Source of the DNA: Dimorphilus gyrociliatus
Lineage: Eukaryota; Annelida; Polychaeta; Dinophilidae
Length of the DNA: 64,000 nt
Assembly (NCBI GenBank): GCA_904063045.1
Contig: CAJFCJ010000038.1
Location: 38,315 to 102,314, forward strand
Reading direction: 5' to 3'
Shown in pieces: positions 23,801 through 34,050 of this stretch. The notes beneath the pieces were generated by a model. That model did not search any database. It was given only the letters and a program-made list of their open reading frames with translations, and had not been told where the DNA came from. Within the stretch, counting starts at the first letter, position 1; each line of letters opens with the position of its first letter. The translations under genes and the position numbers were made by a program.

Positions 23801-23911
23801 AACACTTGGGCATTGGATGGTAAAGCAGGGGTTGTTCGTCTTGTTTCAACAACTACTTTACTTGTATTATGCAATGCTTTTATCTTTTGGGCCAGGATGG
23901 CCAAACTATAA
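17876..23911 (+). CDS. Furin-like cysteine-rich surface protein with Ly6/uPAR-type C-terminus
   Basis: Eleven exons: 17876-17921, 17997-18128, 18201-18323, 18391-18591, 18654-19331, 19393-20022, 20088-20234, 20294-20404, 20471-22441, 22533-23486, 23544-23911. Every intron is GT-AG, 50-90 bases long and in phase 1, and the sum is an exact 1786-residue frame. Residues 1-15 ('MNFFIIALLLTLAYQ') are a signal peptide. Most of the protein is CxxC-rich repeats of the form 'CPSGC..C', '..C..C..GYYL' and 'CKTC', as in furin-like/growth-factor-receptor cysteine-rich modules and protist variant surface proteins. The last exon is a Ly6/uPAR-like module ('KCFECKG' to 'CCKGEKCN'). It is followed by a hydrophobic tail ('VSTTTLLVLCNAFIFW') that fits a GPI-anchor signal or a single membrane span. 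Likely a cell-surface protein of unknown ligand. A broken copy lies upstream and a fragment downstream. Confidence 0.8.
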
Positions 23912-24340
23912 ACTATTCATACAACAGGGTAATAGCAGTAGGTAAAAATGTTAGAAGATTTCATTGGAGATGTTTGCTGTTCAATTTTTAATTTGAATTT
24001 CCAGACAATCTTCTCATGTAATTGAATGTTGTAGAATGATTTTTCTTGTATTGTAATTGTAATACCAAGTCAACATGAAAAAAAACTACTGTGTATTACA
24101 GTCTAGCATTTCTTTAGCTCACCAGTTAATCAATACAAAAAGTCTCTAACAAATACATTTTAACCTTACCTATATTTTACAAATCTCAGAGTGATCAATT
24201 ATAAAAGAATTACTATTTAAGACAATTTGAATAGTCCCTGAGATAAACAAATTTAATGCTTCCAAAAAGATTATAAATCTCCTGGATAGAGTGATATTTA
24301 GTAGCGAATGGCTGAATTTTATCACAAGCAGGTAATTTTT
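23912..24340. other. 3' flank of the cysteine-rich gene
   Basis: No canonical AATAAA close to the stop and no long frames. Nothing else recognised. Confidence 0.4.
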
Positions 24341-24342
24341 CT

Positions 24343-24548
24343 GGGGTCAGCAGAAAATATCCACAAATGAGAAATTTCCAGACAAAAATTTGGATTGAGA
24401 AATGGTTAGGCAAAAAAAACAGCAACTGATCTGAACTTAGGAGTGTCTCCTCTCAGGGTTAGGGGTAATGGAAAAGGTTAGGTATAGTGAAGGACTGGAT
24501 TAGAGTTAAGGTAAAAGCACTCATTTTTGGATGTTTTCTGTTGCATCC
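24343..24548 (+). mobile_element. MITE with MULE-like inverted ends
   Basis: The left end contains 'CAGAAAATATCCACAAATGA'. The right end read in reverse complement is 'GGATGCAACAGAAAACATCC' followed by 'AAAAATGAG', giving inverted termini of about 29 bases with few mismatches. The interior has short 'GGTTAGGGGTAA'-type runs and no coding capacity. A sibling lies at 26117-26322. The terminal core RGAAAACATCC is also the core of MULE copy 1 ends, so it is probably a non-autonomous relative. Confidence 0.6.
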
Positions 24549-24663
24549 ATTTTGTTTTTATAATAGAATGTATCATCTTTTCAGGTAGGAGAAACAATAA
24601 TCAGATAATTGATTATGTTTTAGCCTTTGTCAACATTAGTTTTCAGTCAGTTATGAAGCAACT

Positions 24664-24962
24664 ATGCCTGAGAAATCTATATTCAACTGCAAAACTCTAT
24701 TTGGAGAGATGAAGATTGTTGTGTGTGGATTTGCAGAAATGGCAGAATTCACTTGGTTAATTGTCCTAACCTTTTGCAAAAGTGGTTGGTGTTTACCAAA
24801 TTATGATCTGACATCTGATAATCTTTGCTGTAAATGCATTTTAAATTGTAATTTTTGCCAATTGCATTCAGCAAATTCTAGAACTGAATAAAGTGGAACA
24901 AGTATGAGCCATACTTGTTTTGAAAAGCAAAATGGAAAGTCTTGGGGACAATTGGTAAAATA
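24664..24962 (+). pseudogene. Fragment of the cysteine-rich gene (exon 5 copy)
   Basis: The frame reads 'FCKSGWCLPNYDLTSDNLCC', 'NCNFCQLHSANSRTE', a stop, 'SGTSMSHTCFEKQNGKSWGQ'. This parallels exon 5 of the intact gene ('CKSGRCASKYALNSDNLC' to 'SSNSRTECSGTDASHSCVEN'). The cysteine after 'SRTE' is replaced by TAA and several other cysteines are lost. It ends close to where exon 5 ends in the parent. Confidence 0.75.
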
Positions 24963-24999
24963 ACAATTTATATGTTATTTTATGAATTAAAAACAGTCC

Positions 25000-25760
25000 A
25001 AATTGACAGCATTTCCTTATAATTGTGTGCACTTAGATATAGTGATATATCAATACTTAGACTTTAGATATAAGGGTACATTAGAAAGACTTATATTTTA
25101 GAGGAATTAGACTGGTGCAACTATAGAAATACTTATATTTCATAGGAATTATAGTGGTGGAACTTTAGATAGACTTTTATTTTGTAGTGTTAGCTTTTAG
25201 TAGTTTAGAAAGAACTCTATTTTGTAAGAAATAGACTCTTTGACTGTAACAGATGGTGGCTACTTGGGAATTAACAAAGGAACAAAGAACATGGAAAAGA
25301 TGCATGTCAAATGTCAGATGCTGATGAGGCAGGCCTGTTTGCTGTGATACATGTTTGGCATGTGTCCCTAATCTTAGGATTATATTTTATATGTGTGATA
25401 TAACAAGTCTTTCATATTTTTGTTACATGAGAATTATGAGACCATCAGATTTCAACTTTGTAATCCTTTGACCACTTGAACCCAAGCTTGGGAAATGTAT
25501 AAAAGGAAATGCATTTCCCTAGCTTGTCAGTTCAGTTCTTTAACTGTTAACTGGTTGTAGAAACTCATTTGCTCAATAAATATTATTTAAATGAAATACT
25601 GGGATTTTGTTGATTAATTTCTACCAAAATTACATTTCTTAAGACTACTTGTGGACGAATTTGAAAGGTTCTATTTGTTTGAGTACTTTGGTAAGTTAAT
25701 AAATGATTGAAAAGGACGAATACTGTTCTGAAGAAGCAGAAATTCCTACAATTACAATAC
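25000..25760 (+). mobile_element. LTR-like element with internal tandem repeats
   Basis: A U3-like block carries 42-base tandem repeats (25087-25230). It is followed by a TATA box 'TGTATAAAAGG' near 25497, an initiator-like 'TCAGTTCAG' about 30 bases on, and a polyadenylation-type 'CAATAAATA' near 25574. The post-LTR junction 'CTTGTGGACGAATTTGAAAG' follows near 25650, then a short frame ('KDEYCSEEAEIPTITIQQS') that has a counterpart at 10427-10480 ('EDEYSFDKPEISTIKIEKS') and may be the start of gag. The remainder of the element is absent. Confidence 0.45.
25087..25230 (+). repeat. Degenerate 42-base tandem repeat (about 3.4 units)
   Basis: Units start at 25087, 25129 and 25171 with 'AGACTTATATTTT', 'ATACTTATATTTC' and 'AGACTTTTATTTT', plus a partial fourth unit. 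The position upstream of a TATA box is typical of LTR enhancer repeats. Confidence 0.6.
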
Positions 25761-26116
25761 AACAAAGTACAAATTGTGATAAATGATATTTAAAAACACC
25801 AATTGATTTATTTGGTGTTTTTTATCATTTAAGAATTTTTACAAATTTTTAACATATAAAGTAAATGACAGGAATATTGGAACACCTCAAATGTTTATTG
25901 GCCAAATATTAAAAATCTTTTTCATTATGAAAAAAGATAATTTTTTTTATTTTTTCAGTATTTAGTAATAGGTTAAACTTGCAATTTTATATAAATTTCT
26001 TAAAAATAGCAGTTAGGTAAGTTTTTACATACTTTTTTTTATAGGAATTACCATAATTTTCTTATTTTATTTTCTTATTTGACCACATGACATGTTTATT
26101 GAAATAATTTTAAATA

Positions 26117-26322
26117 GGATCAACAGAAAATGGCCCCAAGTAGGATATTTGAAGGCAACTTTTTGGGTTGAGAAATGGTTAAGAGGAAAAAGGCATCTAT
26201 TGATTTCTAGTTAGGAGGGTCCTATCTAAGGCTTAGGGGAAATGGATATGGTTAAGGATACTTAGGTGATGGTTTAGGGTTAGGGTAAAACCATGCTTTT
26301 GGGGCCGTTTTCTGTCGCATCC
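26117..26322 (+). mobile_element. MITE, sibling of 24343-24548
   Basis: The left end 'GGATCAACAGAAAATGGCCC' and the reverse complement of the right end, 'GGATGCGACAGAAAACGGCC', form an inverted terminal repeat of about 24 bases. The interior contains 'GGTTTAGGGTTAGGGTAAAA'. No clear target duplication was seen. The body resembles the 24.3 kb copy throughout. Confidence 0.6.
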
Positions 26323-26359
26323 ATGTTATTTTTTATCTATTTTTGTATGTGCCACCCTC

Positions 26360-27300
26360 TCTTTCTATACATTGGCTTATTCTACAGCCCATTCCCTAAT
26401 ATAAACTTGGCAATAAGAGTGGATTTCTGTTGATAACCTCATAGCAGCATTTCTTAATCTTTTCCCACAGTTCATCCTCTGCCTCAAACTATGGGCCATC
26501 ATACACCATTGTCCTGGTCAGGTGTCGCATGTTTTCTATTGGGCTGAGATCAGTTCTCCTTGCTGGTCAATCAATGGGTTTGATGTTATTGTTTTTAAAG
26601 GCTTTTTTTTCATTTTTCTTGAGGTGTGACAGCCAGCATTGTCTTGGTGGAAGATTTACTGCCTGCCCATTTTTGCCTCAATTTTTTCTATGACAGGCAG
26701 AACATCTTCCACAATGAAGGAGCTATAGTTTTCAGCATTCAGCTTTCTGCTTATCCTCCAGAGTTCAAATATGCCATCAGAGGATATCAACCCCCACACC
26801 AATACTCCACCTCTCCCCATATTTTTCATCACCCTGAAGTCCTTTTCACTATTGCTGGTCCAAGTCCTAAAATCATCAGGTCCACTTAGCTAAAAATAGC
26901 CTTAGCAGTAAAAATAACCCTAGATCAGTCTAGATTTTTGCTAATAATTTTGAGGCAATATTTTTTTCTGCATTTACAATCTTAAGAGGTGAAATCAGTT
27001 CTTTGTCTGACTCTTTTGTATTTGAAATTTTGTCTTTTCAGTTCTCTCTGAATTGTTCTGTTGCTTACATCTACTTCTAATTCCTTTAATATCTTTGCTG
27101 CTGTCACTCTTTGCTTGTTATCTTCCAGTTTCTTCACAATCCTTTTCATCCTGGCTATCTCTCTGTTGGAAAGCTTCTTTGGACTGCTCCTATTGTCTTC
27201 TGGCTGCTTATTCTTCAGGATGTTGCTTACTGATGATGGTGCCTTTCCTAAAACTCTTGCTGCTCCCCTTAATTTCCCTATTTCACTATGTTTCTTGATT
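26360..27300 (-). pseudogene. Tc1/mariner transposase pseudogene
   Basis: Read on the minus strand. The helix-turn-helix start ('IKKHSEIGKLRGAARVLGKA') is followed by a second DNA-binding part. The catalytic domain then gives 'NAENYSSFIVEDVLPVIEKI', 'IFHQDNAGCHTS' with the second catalytic aspartate, and in another frame 'DLSPIENMRHLTR'. Frameshifts and stops (for example between 'MGRQ' and 'IFHQDN') break the frame repeatedly. It is distinct from the relics at 1-360 and 3400-3550. Inverted termini were not identified. Confidence 0.75.
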
Positions 27301-27422
27301 ACAGTAATTTTTAATATTCAATAACTAATTAACTTAACTTAAAACAGAAAAAAAGCTGAAAAAATTTTTGTTTGAGACATCTATTTGAATGTCAAACCAG
27401 ATGTCAACTCAATGTTTCAATA

Positions 27423-30005
27423 GAATTATGGAGAAAACATCCACTATGTGAAGAAAATATTAAAAAATACTTTTTCAAATTTAAATTATTATTGATTTTG
27501 AGATATATCCAATATATTCCCATAATGCAATCACTTTTGGTAGTCATTTTGATATCCAGACAGGAAACAGTTCAGGGATCTTCTATGTTTTTCATGGAAA
27601 GTGAATATTGTGCACATTTCATCTACAATTTTTCAGAATTTTTTGCAGTTTGAAATATATTTCACTATTGAAAACCATCAGACAAAACACAAACTTTAGA
27701 ATTGATATCAGTAAGTTATAGAATATTGTGTTGAAATGATTTATTTCTAAATTAGCTTTATTTTTATAGCAGCCATTTTGTTTATCATTGTTGTTGATTG
27801 TTTAATTTTTAAATTTAAACAGTTGGTTATTAAAAGAGATTCCAAATTGAACATGGCACCAATTTGTTACTTTTATGAAGAGAGAATATATGGAAGACAG
27901 AATCATGAGAAATGTCAGCTTTGCTGTCATTTATTTAAAATACACAAGAAATGTTTGGAATATAAAGGTCTGTTTAAGTTTTTTGTCACTATCCTTACAA
28001 ATATGCTTTTATGTTTTTTCACAGATCAATCATTTTATTGTAACATTTGCTGTGACATATCAATGAAGAAATGCATTGTTACACTGCAAAGGCTACCTTC
28101 TAGTGCATATGTTAATGAAAAAATAAGTCAAACACCAAATTTTCATACAGTAAATAATAGAAATGAGCAAACTATTGTTTGTGAAAATCATTGTGGAAAT
28201 TCAAGTGGAAATGATACAAATGGCAGTATTATGGAATCAAACAATGTTTTAGTTGAAGATCTTCCAGCTCAACATAATAATATGATGGAAGTTTCATTTA
28301 TAGTTTCTCCAAAATCAGATTGTGAGAAAGAAAGTTATTCATTTAAAATCTTAAAGGGAATGAGCCAGAAAGGAAAAGATTTGCTACTTTTCAACAATTT
28401 CTGCTACAATATTAAAGAAAAAAGAAACAAGACAACATTCTGGATATGCAGTGTTAGGAACAAAAGAAACAAATGTTCAGCAACAGATAGTCAGCATGGG
28501 AACAGTTTTTATCCTGGAAAGTTATCCCATTCTCATGAAAGAGTACCTGATCTGGAAAAAAAAATAATGATTAGGAATGAACTAAAAAATGCTTGTAATA
28601 AAGATATCAGTAGTTCAGGAAAACATTTAGCTGAAGATGTTCTGGTGAAACATTATAGTTCTAGTGAAGTTATTCCATCTCTAGATAATTGTACAAGACT
28701 GGCAAACTGGACAAGAAAGAAGTTTAGACCAGCTGAACCTCAAAGTATTCACTTCAACTTGGCTAAAACTTTTATTCCTGATGATTTTTTACAAATGGAT
28801 ATACAAATGGAGAATGATAGAATACTAATATTTTCAACTACAAAGCAAATTGAATTATTATCTAAAGGCAAAATATGGTTTATGGATGGCACATTTAAAT
28901 GTGTGAAAGACCCTTTTTATCAACTTTTTTCTGTTCATGCATTTATAAAAAAAAATGGAGAAATAAAACAAATTCCATTGGCTTTTGCTTTTATGCAATC
29001 CAAGAGAAAGATAGCCTACAAGAAATTATTTAAGGTACAATAATTTTGCATTTTAAATTGAATAATCTAATTTGTTAAATTAACAGGCAATACAAGATTT
29101 AACAAATGGGCATAGCCCCAAAAAAGTTGTTGTAGACTTTGAAAAAGCTATTTGGAAAGCACCATCATTCACTTATCCTGAAGCAAACATTAAAGGGTGT
29201 GTTTTTCACTGGACACAGGCAATATACAGAAAGATTCAAGTAATACTTTAATTTAGCATTTGAGCTCTAGATAGAACTGACATATTTATTTCCAGGAATT
29301 AGGATTATGTAAGATGCACAAGGAGAAAAAAGCTGAATATAGAATCATGAAGAAATTAATGGCATTACCATTCCTGCCCTCTGATCTGATAGAACCAACA
29401 TTTAAGACTATTAAAGAAATAAGTCCTATTGAAATGAAGTCTCTATTGGAGTATGTTGAGACACAATGGATAAATGGATTTTATAAACCAGAGGTATGGT
29501 CTGTATAAGGACAAATAATGGTCTTGAAGGCTGGCATCACAGGCTTAACAAGAATCTTTGCTGTAACACTGCATTCTATTTGCTTTTAGATGAACTGAAA
29601 AAAGAAGCTGATCTGATAAAGCTATATAAAAAATTACTGAGTGAAAAGAAAATTTGTAGACAGCAAAGAAAAGCATATCAGAATATTCAAAGCAAAATAT
29701 TCAGCTTATGGGAACAATTTGAAATTGCCTCAATTACCTCCCTGGACTTACTTGATAAAGCTTCTGACATTTATTCACCAGTTTGAAATACCTTTATTCT
29801 TGAATGTTGTTACACTGTTGTCAATCATTCCTGTTATAATTCTTGTTTTTACTTAATCAATATATTAATATTTAAATATTTGTAATTCTTATTATTCATT
29901 TTTTACCGTCAAATTGCCTAAAAACTCCATCTATCAAATATCTTATATCTTACTTGGAAGTTCTATAGTGGACGTTTTCTCCAGTGGATGTTTTCTCCTG
30001 TACCC
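27423..30005 (+). mobile_element. MULE (FLYWCH type) copy 1, 2.58 kb
   Basis: The element is bounded by inverted ends containing 'GGAGAAAACATCCACT' at 27430-27445 and its complement at 29983-29998. A second unit with one change ('AGTGGACGTTTTCTCC') is stacked at 29967-29982. Flanks 27414-27422 and 30006-30014 are GTTTCAATA and ATTTCAATA, a 9-base target duplication with one mismatch, which is the length usual for Mutator-like elements. The transposase frame inside is damaged. The element lies 0.1 kb past the start of the Tc1 relic. Confidence 0.75.
27850..29786 (+). pseudogene. MULE transposase of copy 1 (nearly intact)
   Basis: Exons about 27850-27967, 28025-29034, 29087-29239 and 29296-29786. 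The order is: an N-terminal cysteine-rich start ('YGRQNHEKCQLCCHLFKIHK', with one expected cysteine missing), a FLYWCH zinc-finger module ('SFKILKGMSQKGKDLL' to 'HSHER'), then the MULE catalytic domain. The first catalytic D is in 'WFMDGTFK', the second in 'VVVDFEKAIWK', the C-x2-H pair in 'GCVFHWTQA', and the E in 'NNGLEGWHHRLN'. A small deletion after 'PEVWSV' (about 29505) shifts the frame just before the catalytic E segment, so the protein is truncated. Transposase by family; inactive as it stands. Confidence 0.8.
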
Positions 30006-30183
30006 ATTTCAATAAACATGTTATGCAGCCAAATAAAGGAAAAACTTATGAAAATTATTAAAATGTTTTACTAATAATGTTCACAAAATATTATCATTTT
30101 CTTAAATTTTTTCAATATTATGTCAATTTAACTCTTTTTCTATATAAATGTCGACAAAAAATACTAATTTGCAGCAGACATTA

Positions 30184-30422
30184 CAACTTTGGTTATACTT
30201 TACATGCTTGAACTCTATTATTTTATGCAACTTATACATGTACCTTGTAAAACCTATGTCAGAAAATGCTATAACATTGGCCAAACACAGGTCTGATTAG
30301 TCAGCTTGAACACTCATCTTTAATTACCAGTTAACGTTTGGCCAAGTTATAATTCAATTGACCTTCCTAAATGTTGAACCTTGTAAGATCCTGTTACTAA
30401 AGTTAAATATGAACTACACATA
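30184..30422 (+). repeat. Second copy of the 10.6 kb LTR-like sequence (first 240 bases)
   Basis: 'TTTACATGCTTGAACTCTA', 'TTGGCCAAACACAGGTCTGA' and 'GAACTACACAT' recur in the same order as at 10613-10852. The similarity stops at 'ACACAT' in this copy, before the TATA-like box of the longer one. Confidence 0.7.
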
Positions 30423-30872
30423 AAATTATGACATTTGGTTTTTTCCCTCTTATAGAGATGGATAAAAGTATCTATAGCATCCATTTTGTTAATGAAATTG
30501 TCCAGATAGAGTTATATTTTTGCAGCTTGTCATTTGTTTAATTTTAACACTTATTATAAATACAATTTTCTGATCAATTGACCTAGTTTTAATTAAGTAT
30601 CTCAAGACATTCTTTCCCAATTTTAGGCAGTCCCTGATATGGAAAAATTGTCTTATGTATATTAGTTTTCTTGTTAAGCCTATAAACTGTAATAAATGCT
30701 AGTCATGTTGATCTGAAACTGAAGGTTTTTATAGCTCTTATACATAATGTAATTTGAAGAAAAAAAGGATATAAAACAATGGTTGTTAATGATCCAATTC
30801 ATCATAAAACTGAAGATTTTCCAATAATACATTATAAATAACTTACAAAAATTGTTGAATATAGTCAGTGTA

Positions 30873-31283
30873 CACTTATGAACTATAGTTTATAGATATT
30901 TTATGAATAATACTTACTATATGCTTTTATACAATTCCTGATCAGTTGTTTATGCCTTGGCTGTCAACAACAAGGGTCTAACCCCAGATAAGGATTGTTC
31001 ACAACAAACAGGGTCAAGGGTTATCATATTATGCAATAGTGATGTAAACAACAACAACTTTGTGTAGGTTACCCCTCAAGGGTCAATTCTTACATCATAT
31101 TTATGTAAATAAACACTTGTTGTTGTCAACATGTGTGTTATGTAACATCTTATCATTTGCCTATAAAAGGGGTTGATTCTGGCAGTTCGGTACCATCTAC
31201 CCTAGAGGCAACATCTACTTCAACACTTCTACTATATAGTAAGTATCATTTATAAAATATCTATAAACTATAGTTCATAAGTG
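30873..31283 (+). mobile_element. 411-base element with 50-base inverted ends and a promoter-like core
   Basis: The left end 'CACTTATGAACTATAGTTTA' (continuing for about 50 bases) is repeated in reverse complement at the right end with two mismatches. Both ends abut TA within a palindromic TGTACA, which fits a TA target duplication as in Tc1-type MITEs. The core holds 'CCTATAAAAGGGGTTGATT' and, about 28 bases on, 'GGCAGTTCGGTACC', a TATA plus initiator spacing. Partial copies lie at 11663-11965 and, inverted, at 37180-37400. An LTR with unusual ends is the alternative. Confidence 0.6.
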
Positions 31284-32047
31284 TACATTTGATATAATTT
31301 TAAATTAATTCCAATGTTAAAAAAAATTGTCAATAAAGGAAACAAGAAAAACCTGTCTATATCATTTTTGGAATCATGTTTCAATGGAAATGTCTCTTTT
31401 TCCTTCTATATTCAATTTACTTGAAAAGAACATTTTCAGGTCGAGATGGTAAAAAATTGAAAATATAATTTTGTCTTTCTTTTTTATTAATCAAAATTGA
31501 AATTAACAAGAAATTTTCTATTTAAACAGTTTGTTTTAATGAGATAACTCCTGATATAGGACTTTATTATGGTGATCTATCAGAAGTATTCAGTCAAACA
31601 CTTAGTTCTTGTAAACAGCTTTGTATTGATAATTCCCAGTGCAGGTTAATTTATTACTTTGTACAAATTTTGGTTTGAAATTTTCAAATTTTTAGATTGA
31701 TCAATTTTATGAAAGACAATCAACATTGTATTCTAAAAGCATGCACTAAATAGGGGCCAGGACATTTCGGCCCAGGACATTTCAGCCCACTTTTTGGACA
31801 TTTCGGCCCACTTTGGGACATTTCGGCCCAGGACATTTCAGCCCACTTTAGGACATTTCGGCCCAGGACATTTTGGCCCACTTTAGGACATTTTGGCCCA
31901 TTTTAGAGCATTAATATTCAAGAATATAACTTTCCATTTTATGATGGATTATGTTTATTTTTTCAATAAGAAAGGAAACAATTTCAAAACAGTAAAAGAA
32001 TGATATAACATACAATAACAAAAATGCAGAGTAAGAAATGTTAACTT

Positions 32048-33810
32048 TTAAAAAATATTTAAATGTACAAGTCCATCCAATAATTCATCCAAACTCAGTT
32101 CTCTTTCTTCAAATTTACTCCACAACTGAAATATTTTGAATTGTAAATCTTGATACTTCTTCTTTTGTATCTTTCTTAACTTTTTCTCAGACAATAACTT
32201 TTCAAAGATTGCTACTAACTCAGCTTCTCTTCTTAATTCTTTTATGAGGGAATACAAGTTCTCATCCATGTTCAAGTTTTTGTTAAGCCTGGAATGCCAT
32301 GCCTCAACATGATTGTTTGTTCTCACAGCCAATTGATAGACAGACCAGAATTTAGGAGGCCAAATGCTGCTTTTAATAAATGTTTCTTCAATATAATCAA
32401 GCAAATCTGAAAAGAATTTCTTTTCACAAAGTTCTTCTTTTATTTGAAAAAACTTTTGTTCAATAAATTTTGCTGGAAGATAGGCCAAACACATCAATTT
32501 TTGTAACATTTTCCCTTTATATTCATTTTCTTTATAATCATTAATGTATCCAAGTTTCTAACAAAAAATTTTCTATGAATATTTAATTGTTTGCAGTATT
32601 GTTTAATCTACCTGAATGTTTCTCAAAATTGCTTGCTTGAAATGAAAAGAGCATCCTTGAAGGTCAGAATTAGGAAACTGGTCTTTAAGTGCCATCCATA
32701 TAGCCTTTTCAAAATCAAGAACACATTTCCTGGGTGTTTTATCATTCAGTAATTTTCTTATCTCCTGTGTTCATTTATAAGGAGTTAAATTAAAAGTGAA
32801 TATCATACTGAAAAATTTCAAACCTGAAGAACAGCAATATAGCAGTTTTTCTTTTTGCTACTCATCAGAACATAAGTCAATGGAACCTGCTGATATTCAT
32901 CATGTTTTTTCAAGAATCCATGAATTGAAAAGAGTTGATAAAATGGATCTCTAACAACTTTAAAAGTTGCATCAATGAAACAAATTTTACAACATTCAAG
33001 TAATTCTATTTGATGATTTGTACCAAATATAATACATCGATTTTTCTTTTCTTTTATATCTTTCAATAAGAAATCCATTGGAATTTCATCTAGATTTATT
33101 TCAAAGTGTAAATCTCTAGGATGCTTTGGTCTTCTATTCTCTTTATGGAAGCTTTTCTTCTTAGTGATTCTAATTCTGGTAAGTCTTCAATATTATCTTT
33201 AAATTTAAGAATAATATCTTCTGCTATTCTTTTACCAGTTTTGTCATTGTCACAATTTGCCATTTCTTTCAAATCCATTCTTGATTGAAGAACATTTTCC
33301 AGATTTTTATACAACTTATGAAGATGGTTTCCATTTTTTACAATGAAATTTGATCCTTTTTGTATTATGTATGCAGGACAAGAATTTTTAGCATATCTTT
33401 GAGTACATCTCCAGGTAATTTAACTCTCAGTTTTTCTTTTCATGGAATACAAACAATTTTTGTGTAGAAGTAAGTCTTTACCTTTGGTACTTCCACCAAC
33501 AACAATTTTGAATTCATCTGTTTCAGTTTCCATAATGTTACACTGCTCATCCATCTCAAATGAAGTTTCATCACTGATGTCAACTTTCATATCTCTCATA
33601 TCTTGCCTATTATCAGGAAGATTCACCTCTTTTTCAATATTTGATGATTCAGTTGAATTAAAGTCAAAAGAGAGTCTCAGCTGTCAAAAATAATTTAGAG
33701 TGAGATATTAATATTTTTTAAGCATTGAAATTACCTGATATGTGTTGTTTTCACTTGCATAATCCATTGAAGATTCCATATCAATATCACTTTCTTGAAG
33801 AATTTCACTC
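32048..33810 (-). pseudogene. MULE transposase of copy 2 (damaged)
   Basis: The minus strand gives an acidic leader ('DIDMESSMDYASENNTYQ'), the FLYWCH module ('DEFKIVVGGSTKGKDLLL', a TAA after 'KRKTES', then 'ITWRCTQRYAKNSCPAYI'), a linker, and the MULE domain. 'ICFIDATFKVVRDPFYQLF' carries the first D, 'KCVLDFEKAIWMAL' the second, 'GCSFHFKQA' the C-x2-H, and 'NNHVEAWHSRLN' the E. A frameshift near 33085 separates linker and catalytic core. The N-terminal zinc finger of copy 3 was not found here. Introns sit at the same places as in copies 1 and 3. Inactive as read. Confidence 0.8.
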
Positions 33811-34029
33811 TGATGATAATTATCTATTTTCCACACCTCAATCCACACTTCCAACAATTTTTCAAATTCATGCTGTGGTTTCTATCAAAACTAGGATGAA
33901 ATGCAAGAAAACAAATATACCCTCTACTTTTTTCACAACAGGAAAAGGAAATTGCAAAAAATAGTAAAATATACTTTTGAAAAAAAGAAAACTGGTAATA
34001 TGAAAATGTTTCAAATTTTTTGAATGATT

Positions 34030-34050
34030 TATATATATATATATATATAT
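34030..34050. repeat. (TA)n microsatellite
   Basis: About ten TA units inside MULE copy 2. Confidence 0.9.

Noticed and set aside
26089-26105. 16-base inverted match between 26089-26105 and the right flank of MULE copy 1 (30006-30021), as possible Tc1 termini split by the MULE
   Set aside because: The match does not extend further on either side, so it may be chance in A+T-rich sequence.
26270-26290. TTAGGG/CCCTAA-like runs (also near 7905, 14208 and 24460) as interstitial telomere
   Set aside because: At most two or three units each, and some lie inside the MITE interiors.
27053-27324. Plus-strand open frames of 81-87 codons
   Set aside because: They are antisense to the Tc1 transposase pseudogene, whose minus-strand reading is clearly homologous.
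31753-31910. Short regularly spaced repeats that could suggest a CRISPR array (also at 40261-40345 and 42880-42990)
   Set aside because: They are adjacent tandem units without unique spacers, sit as inverted pairs at transposon ends and are flanked by 9-base target duplications.
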